Assembly: GCA_035566895.1 (NCBI GenBank)
Contig: DATMQA010000094.1
Location: 1 to 12,696 of the forward strand
DNA from: DATMQA01 sp035566895
Lineage (GTDB): Bacteria > Verrucomicrobiota > Verrucomicrobiia > Limisphaerales > UBA8199
DNA: 12,696 bases
Direction: 5' to 3'
Shown: positions 6,041-10,230 of the stretch, piece by piece
Position numbering within the stretch: the first letter of the stretch is position 1
Layout of the letters: every line of letters starts with the position of its first letter
Notes under the pieces: model-generated
What the model was told of the DNA's origin: nothing
Databases searched by the model: none
The model's input: the letters and a program-made list of their open reading frames with translations, nothing else
Translations under genes and position numbers: made by a program

Positions 6041-6097
6041 GTTTAACGTCAGGGCTCAGGCGGAAACCCGGCATCCACTCCAGCACGATGGTTGGAC
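6041..6097 (-). other. Probable attC recombination site of cassette C2
   Basis: The cores GTTTAAC (6041-6047) and GTTGGAC (6091-6097) both match consensus and are 57 bp apart end to end, the short extreme for attC sites. Internal pairing is weak compared with the other sites. The call rests on the cores and on the position between two closely packed genes. Confidence 0.55.
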
Positions 6098-6104
6098 AAG
6101 TTGC

Positions 6105-6491
6105 TCACTGTAGCTCACTCAGGATGCGTGATGCTTTCCGCATCAACTCCTCGTTTTCTGTGTCTGTGTCCGGAATAACTGCTTCCCGCTTTCGGGGGTG
6201 TGTCTCCCGATACGCTTTGAGCGACCGCAGCGTGCCCAATGCTGCGTCACCGTTCGGGCCACCCACTTTGGACAGAGAACCCTTCATTATAATGATGGAA
6301 GAGTCCATCTGCTGTTCGAGCAGCTCCAAGGCATTGGTCAGCCGACCGTCACGCAACTCCGTCAGAAGAATCTTGTCCTGCAATGCGTTCCCTTGCGCAT
6401 CCAAGAGAATTCGAACGTGCGGATTGTCCGGTTTGCGTGAACAGCCGGCAAAAGGCAGGAGCACAACCATTGTTGCTAAAATAAAGCGCAT
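6105..6491 (-). CDS. Lipoprotein, cassette C2
   Basis: The start is set at ATG 6491 because it opens a clear lipoprotein signal, MRFILATMVVLLPFAGCS, with cysteine 17 as the lipidation site; a start at 6518 would put attC-derived residues in front of it. The product is 128 residues. The mature part is soluble and mainly helical: VRILLDAQGNALQDKILLTELRDGRLTNALELLEQQMD, then a Gly-rich bend (KVGGPNGD) and a charged C-terminus ending ELMRKASRILSELQ. The ALELLEQQMD segment recalls repeat-type helical lipoproteins of unknown role. No catalytic motif is visible and I assign no function. It sits between attC sites 6510-6615 and 6041-6097. Confidence 0.72.
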   Translation of the reverse strand: MRFILATMVVLLPFAGCSRKPDNPHVRILLDAQGNALQDKILLTELRDGRLTNALELLEQQMDSSIIIMKGSLSKVGGPNGDAALGTLRSLKAYRETHPRKREAVIPDTDTENEELMRKASRILSELQ

Positions 6492-6509
6492 ACGTGACGA
6501 GCCTTTCGT

Positions 6510-6615
6510 GTCCAACAACGCTGGTCAGTGGCGCGCCATCCACAAAGCACCAAATGGAACGCGGACGTAATCGGCGCGTCCACTCCACCAGCCGGGTTCG
6601 GTGTCATTGTTGGAC
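6510..6615 (-). other. attC recombination site of cassette C1
   Basis: The cores GTCCAAC (6510-6516) and GTTGGAC (6609-6615) are perfect and exactly complementary. The inner arms GCTGGTCAGTGGCGCGCC and GGCGCGTCCACTCCACCAGC pair nearly throughout, with the small bulges expected in attC hairpins. The C1 stop codon (6604-6606) is inside the site. Confidence 0.9.
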
Positions 6616-6987
6616 TCCTAAATGTAGTGGATGAACCCCGACTAAGGTGCTCACATTGTTGGTTTGCAGGTAGATCGCGGCGCCAATATCCCGGACTCCC
6701 CAGCCAGCTTTGTTCGGCTGGGGACCAAATGCTGACGCGAGAAACGCCTGTACCTCGGTGTAGGACGATAGCGGAAACAAAAGGCCAACCCCGTGTTCGT
6801 CCTGGATATAGCTCCATTCACCGCCAAGGCTCGGGAGCCCGTTCGTGCTCACAGGACGACCGCCGTAAGCCACGGTGCGTTGAAGCATGAACTGCCCGGC
6901 ATCTCCGTGGCCACTCACATAGTGTGCATGCCGACAGCCGAGCGCTAGCCCCAGACAACAAAGGATTATTGAGCTTGTAATTCTCAT
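6604..6987 (-). CDS. Lipoprotein, cassette C1 (first cassette, homologous to C7)
   Basis: The start is set at ATG 6987, which opens a lipoprotein signal MRITSSIILCCLGLALGC; the longer frame from 7020 would cross the attI-like core. The product is 127 residues. Its mature part (GDAGQFMLQ, GGRPVSTNGLPSLGGEWSY, IQDEHGVGLLFP, TEVQAFLASAFG, IGAAIYLQTNN) matches the C7 lipoprotein motif for motif, so the same family occurs twice in one array. As the cassette next to the integrase it should be the most recently captured and the best placed for transcription from an array promoter. Its function is unknown. The C-terminus is shorter than in C7 and the stop lies inside the attC. Confidence 0.75.
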   Translation of the reverse strand: MRITSSIILCCLGLALGCRHAHYVSGHGDAGQFMLQRTVAYGGRPVSTNGLPSLGGEWSYIQDEHGVGLLFPLSSYTEVQAFLASAFGPQPNKAGWGVRDIGAAIYLQTNNVSTLVGVHPLHLGVQQ

Positions 6988-7061
6988 AGCGTGCCAAGAC
7001 GCCGAACTATAGTTGTACATTTAATTAAATGCTATTGGATATTAGGGCCTAAAACATTTAA
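6988..7061 (-). promoter_or_regulatory. Putative attI and array promoter region
   Basis: This AT-rich segment separates the divergent intI gene and first cassette, where attI and the cassette promoter normally lie. GCCGAAC at 7001-7007 (GTTCGGC on the minus strand) is one mismatch from a core site and is the likely attI/C1 junction. A minus-strand TAATAT at 7044-7039 could be a -10 element, but I find no convincing -35 partner, so the promoter is speculative. Confidence 0.4.
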
Positions 7062-7103
7062 TTGATCCTGGGTGCGGTTTCCATTAGCATCCGGTTACAG
7101 GAT

Positions 7104-7718
7104 ATGGAGTTTCATAAGCCACGTCAATGGCTAAACTGGGCCGCTGGGCCGCGGAACACGCCGGCCAGGCCCACCCCACTGGTAATGCGCGGGGAGCTCA
7201 TTACGCCCAATCCCAAGTTAAAGCTGATGGAACAGGTTCGGGAGATCCTCCGCCTTAAGCATTACGCCATCCGCACCGAGCGGTCCTACTGCGACTGGAT
7301 TAAACGCTACGTGCATTTTCATGAGATGAAGCTGCGCCAGGAGTTGTTTGACAGGGCGGAAGCCAAGCTCGAAGAGTTTCTGAGCGACCTGGCGGTCAAC
7401 GGCCACGTCGCCGCTTCGACCCAGAATCAGGCATTTAACGCGCTTTTGTTCTTGTACCAACAGGTTCTCCACCAGCAATTCGGCAACATCCAGGCGGTGC
7501 GTGCCGATCGTCCCGTGCGCGTCCCGGTGGTTTCCCTGGATTGCCTCGAACCAGGCTCTCCTGCTCCCTTACCGCGCCCAACTTTAAGCCAGTCCTTTCC
7601 AGAATTTGGACACCCTGCCATCCCTCCCTGTCCCCCACTTTCTCTCCCTGGTTGCTGTTTCCCCATTTTCACGGTCGATTTCACGCCCTCCCATAAGCTC
7701 CCCTCAACAATAAGATAA
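7104..7718 (+). pseudogene. intI: Truncated integron integrase (N-terminal domain only)
   Basis: From ATG 7104 (a TTG at 7062 is also in frame) the first 143 residues match the N-terminal part of integron integrases: PNPKLKLMEQVREILRLKHY, AIRTERSYCDWIKRYVHFH and VAASTQNQAFNALLFLYQQV are characteristic, and VRADRPVRVPVV matches the linker before the catalytic domain. After about 7532 the similarity stops abruptly. The rest of the frame (SLDCLEPGSPAPLPRP onward) is unrelated, and none of the catalytic Arg, Lys, His-x-x-Arg, His or Tyr motifs appears in any frame up to the next gene. Intact IntI proteins are about 320-340 residues long. The gene is divergent from the cassettes, as in normal integrons. 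It can no longer catalyse recombination; a residual DNA-binding role is conceivable but unsupported. Confidence 0.85.
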
Positions 7719-8241
7719 CCTAAACTGTACAAACATTGGCAGCCAGATTGCTTAATCCATCTCGGCCTATCGAATGGTGGCTGCGTCTAAAACAGGCCGC
7801 CACTAAGTCACCGCGCGCCGACCGGCCATCGGCAGGGAAAAAGGACCTGCATGTCCGCCAGTCTATGCCGGCTGCCGACAGCCGATTGTGTCAGAGGAGT
7901 ACCACCTCCCCACTCCCAAACTCTGCCCTCTCCACTCCGCATTCTTGGGCGCCCTCCATCAGTCCATTCTGCACTCCGCATTCTCCATTCTGCACTTGCA
8001 CCACCGCTCCCACCCCCGAGCTTGCCCTCTCCACTCCCCATTTCTCGGCACCATCCACCAAATCCACCAATCCATCAATCCACCAATCCATCATCCACTC
8101 TGCACTCCTCACTCTGCACTCAGATGCCGCCCCTGCGCCGGTAACCTTCCCCCCGCCCACGGTAACCTGTGGTAACCGTTGGTAACCTGTGGAAGGTAAA
8201 AACTTTTTTTCGCTCCATCACTTCATTCCTGCACTCACTAT
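7533..8241. other. Gene-free spacer with low-complexity pyrimidine-rich repeats
   Basis: No gene is supported here. Frames that are open across it on both strands give Ser/Pro/His-rich low-complexity products. From about 7905 to 8125 the plus strand is dominated by variants of CACTCTGCACTC and CACTCCGCATTC, by two copies of a TGCCCTCTCCACTCC segment (about 7923 and 8025) and by an ACCAATCCATCAATCC run (about 8066-8095). Their look is that of dispersed intergenic repeats rather than genes. The last 100 bp contain the GGTAACC series. Confidence 0.6.
8140..8187. repeat. Series of GGTAACC palindromes upstream of the next gene
   Basis: GGTAACC occurs at 8140-8146, 8161-8167, 8171-8177 and 8181-8187. 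The last three are spaced exactly 10 bp apart, close to one helical turn, and the first is 21 bp (two turns) before them. The series ends 54 bp before ATG 8242. Such phased palindromes are typical of operator or protein-binding arrays, but no binding protein is known to me for this one. Confidence 0.6.
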
Positions 8242-10107
8242 ATGAATATGAATACTCAATCTCCGCCGGCTCCAGCCTCCACCGCTCCCGCTCCGCCCAC
8301 TTTGCCCCCGCCGCCCTTGCAACTGCTCTCCCCGCCCCCCACCAAACCCCGCAAAACCCGCCGCAACGGCGTCATCGCCCGCCTCCCCAGGCTCGAACGC
8401 GATATGGTCAGCCGCATGATCTACGACGGCATCCGCTATGAAACCATCCGCGATGCCCTCGACGAGCATGACATCAGGGTCACCGTCCGCAATATCTCCA
8501 ACTGGAAAACCCACGGCGGCTACGACGAATACCGCCAGGAGCAGGCCCAGCTCCTCCAACTCCGCCTCGAGCAGGATGCCCTCACCGATTTCCTCCGCCC
8601 GGACCCCAACGAACTCCCCGAAGTCGGTCTCCAGCTCGCCGCCACCCGCATCTCCCAGCTCTTCCTCCGTCCCGATATCCAGGCCAGGCTCCAAGCCGAC
8701 CCCAAACAATTCCTGCCCATCCTTTCCATGCTCAGCCGCCTGAGCCGCGATATCCTCAACCTCCAGAAATACCGCGACCTGCGCCAGACTGCTGGTAACC
8801 CCGGCTACCGGCGCGAGCGCGAAAAGCAGGAAGCCCAAAAGGAAGTCGAGCTCACCCGGCAGGTTTACAGCGGTGAACTCACCGAAAACGACCAGTCTCC
8901 CAAACCACAGCCGGCCCCGAAACCGTCGCTTTCCCCGGCCGTCCCTCAACCCGCGGCCCCGCCCGCGGCTGCCACCGTCTCCCCAATCGAAAATCAGAAT
9001 TCGAAAATCGAAAATTCCCCTTCGTTACCTCCTGTTCAAAATCCGGATCAGACACCAATCGAAAATCCCTCATCTCCTGTTCAAAACTCCGACGCGAATC
9101 CGGCTGCGGTCCCCTCTCCTCGGGGAGAGGGTCAGGGTGAGGGGGAACAGCCCGCACCTCAGCAACCCGTCGCCCCAATCGAAAATCAAAATTCAAAAAC
9201 CGAAACTTCCTCCCCTCAGTTAGCTCCGTTTCCTCCTGTTCAAAAATCCGACGGGAATTCCGCCGCCCAAAACTCGGCGCCCCAACCTTCAACGCCTGAA
9301 CCAATCGAAAATCAGAATTCGAAAATCGAAAATCCCCCTTCGTTACCTCCTGTTCAAAATCCGGATCAGCCCCCAATCGCAAATCAAAATCCAAAAGCCG
9401 AAAACTCTCCCTCCCCTCAGTTAGCTCCGTTATCTCCTGTTCAAGAACCTAACGGCAATGCGCCCGCCCAAAACTCGGCGCCCCAGCCTTCAACGCCTGA
9501 ACCAATCGAAAATCCAAATTCGAAAATCCAAAATTCCTCTTCGTTACCTCCTGTTCAAAATCCGGATCAGCCCCCAACCGAAAATCAAAATTCAAAAATC
9601 CAAAATTCGCCAACCCTCCCTTTCCCTGAGTTCAAACACAACGATCGTCAACTTCTCAGCACTCAACATTGTCCCAAATGCCAAATCCTCCTCCCTGAGT
9701 TCTGGCCTGACGGCTCTCCACCCTTTCTGAAATGCGAGAAATGCGGCGCCGAACTCAAAAACGTCTATGGCAATTCCGTTGAGCGTTGTCCCGCTTGCAA
9801 TATACCTCTGCCGCCGCTGCTCCCCAACGGCCAGCGGCCCAGCCCGCTCTGCTCCGTTTGTGGCTGCAGCCTCTATGCCCCTAAAACCCCCGGCCCCCAC
9901 CCGCCGGCCCTCCGGCTTAACGCCCGCGTTTGCATGTTCTGCCGCACCCCCATTCCCTGGTTCTGCGAAGGCAGCCGCCCCTCTCCCTACTGCGCCAAAT
10001 GCCACAACCGCCTCCCCCGCATCGTCTATTCCACCGCCAAGCCCATCTCGCCGCTGCCCCCGGAACTTAAGGTGTTCGCCCCGGTCCCCGCCCCCGAGTA
10101 TTACTAA
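8242..10107 (+). CDS. Helix-turn-helix-like protein with repeat-built linker and three zinc ribbons
   Basis: The 621-residue product has three parts. Residues about 38-210 are helical and charged (GVIARLPRLERDMVSRMIYDG, IRYETIRDALDEHDIRV, NISNWKTHGGY), resembling phage small-terminase or DUF3486-type DNA-binding segments; this is similarity by eye. Residues about 218-470 form a Pro/Asn/Gln/Ser-rich, probably disordered linker made of repeats, including three 23-residue copies of PIENQNSKIENSPSLPPVQN-PDQ. Residues about 477-590 hold three zinc ribbons: Cys477/480 with Cys498/501, Cys516/519 with Cys537/540, and Cys564/567 with Cys584/587. Each has a loop with a Pro-Asp/Asn-Gly or Glu-Gly turn. 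ATG 8242 is used; ATG 8248 is an alternative and no strong ribosome-binding site is seen. A cytoplasmic nucleic-acid-binding role is likely, the exact function unknown. Confidence 0.8.
   Translation: MNMNTQSPPAPASTAPAPPTLPPPPLQLLSPPPTKPRKTRRNGVIARLPRLERDMVSRMIYDGIRYETIRDALDEHDIRVTVRNISNWKTHGGYDEYRQEQAQLLQLRLEQDALTDFLRPDPNELPEVGLQLAATRISQLFLRPDIQARLQADPKQFLPILSMLSRLSRDILNLQKYRDLRQTAGNPGYRREREKQEAQKEVELTRQVYSGELTENDQSPKPQPAPKPSLSPAVPQPAAPPAAATVSPIENQNSKIENSPSLPPVQNPDQTPIENPSSPVQNSDANPAAVPSPRGEGQGEGEQPAPQQPVAPIENQNSKTETSSPQLAPFPPVQKSDGNSAAQNSAPQPSTPEPIENQNSKIENPPSLPPVQNPDQPPIANQNPKAENSPSPQLAPLSPVQEPNGNAPAQNSAPQPSTPEPIENPNSKIQNSSSLPPVQNPDQPPTENQNSKIQNSPTLPFPEFKHNDRQLLSTQHCPKCQILLPEFWPDGSPPFLKCEKCGAELKNVYGNSVERCPACNIPLPPLLPNGQRPSPLCSVCGCSLYAPKTPGPHPPALRLNARVCMFCRTPIPWFCEGSRPSPYCAKCHNRLPRIVYSTAKPISPLPPELKVFAPVPAPEYY
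8983..9570 (+). repeat. In-frame repeats within the linker of the 8242-10107 gene
   Basis: Three 69-bp copies start at 8983, 9301 and 9502 and end at 9051, 9369 and 9570. Each begins CCAATCGAAAATC and ends TGTTCAAAATCCGGATCAG. The last two belong to a larger tandem unit of about 200 bp (roughly 9175-9372 and 9373-9570), which includes CAGTTAGCTCCGTT and CAAAACTCGGCGCCCC in both units. Unit lengths are multiples of three, so the frame is kept. The CGAAAATC/AATTC motif also occurs outside the gene at 10136-10172. Confidence 0.85.
9111..9145 (+). repeat. REP-like palindrome embedded in coding sequence
   Basis: CCCTCTCC-TCGG-GGAGAGGG, followed by TCAGGGTGAGGGGG, is a widely dispersed bacterial intergenic repeat. 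Here it is read in frame as PSPRGEGQGEGE within the linker of the zinc-ribbon protein. The palindrome has eight paired bases on each side. Confidence 0.75.
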
Positions 10108-10135
10108 TCTAATCCATAAGATTCCTACCTTGCCT

Positions 10136-10172
10136 CCAATCGAAATTCAAAAATCAAAAATCAAAATTCCCC
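10136..10172. repeat. Intergenic CGAAAATC/AATTC-type repeat
   Basis: CCAATCGAAATTCAAAAATC followed by AAAAATCAAAATTCCCC lies between two genes. It closely resembles the repeats inside the upstream gene (8983, 9301, 9502), showing that the same repeat family occurs here in both coding and non-coding DNA. The AT-rich sequence stands out against GC-rich surroundings. Confidence 0.7.
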
Positions 10173-10230
10173 TGCCCCCTGATTGGAATGGACGCCACGC
10201 TCCTTTCCTGTACCATACGCCGCACCTTAA

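Noticed and set aside
1..7020. CRISPR array as explanation for the repeated palindromes
   Set aside because: Spacing is irregular, each interval holds a gene and the repeats differ in sequence apart from short cores, which fits attC sites and not CRISPR.
7736..8185. Plus-strand frame of 149 codons after intI
   Set aside because: The product is Ser/Pro/Thr/His low-complexity sequence derived from nucleotide repeats, with no start signal or domain.
8218..8949. Antisense frame opposite the start of the zinc-ribbon gene
   Set aside because: Its product is a low-complexity Gly/Ala/Glu/Val mix, complementary to a Pro/Leu-rich plus-strand gene with better features.
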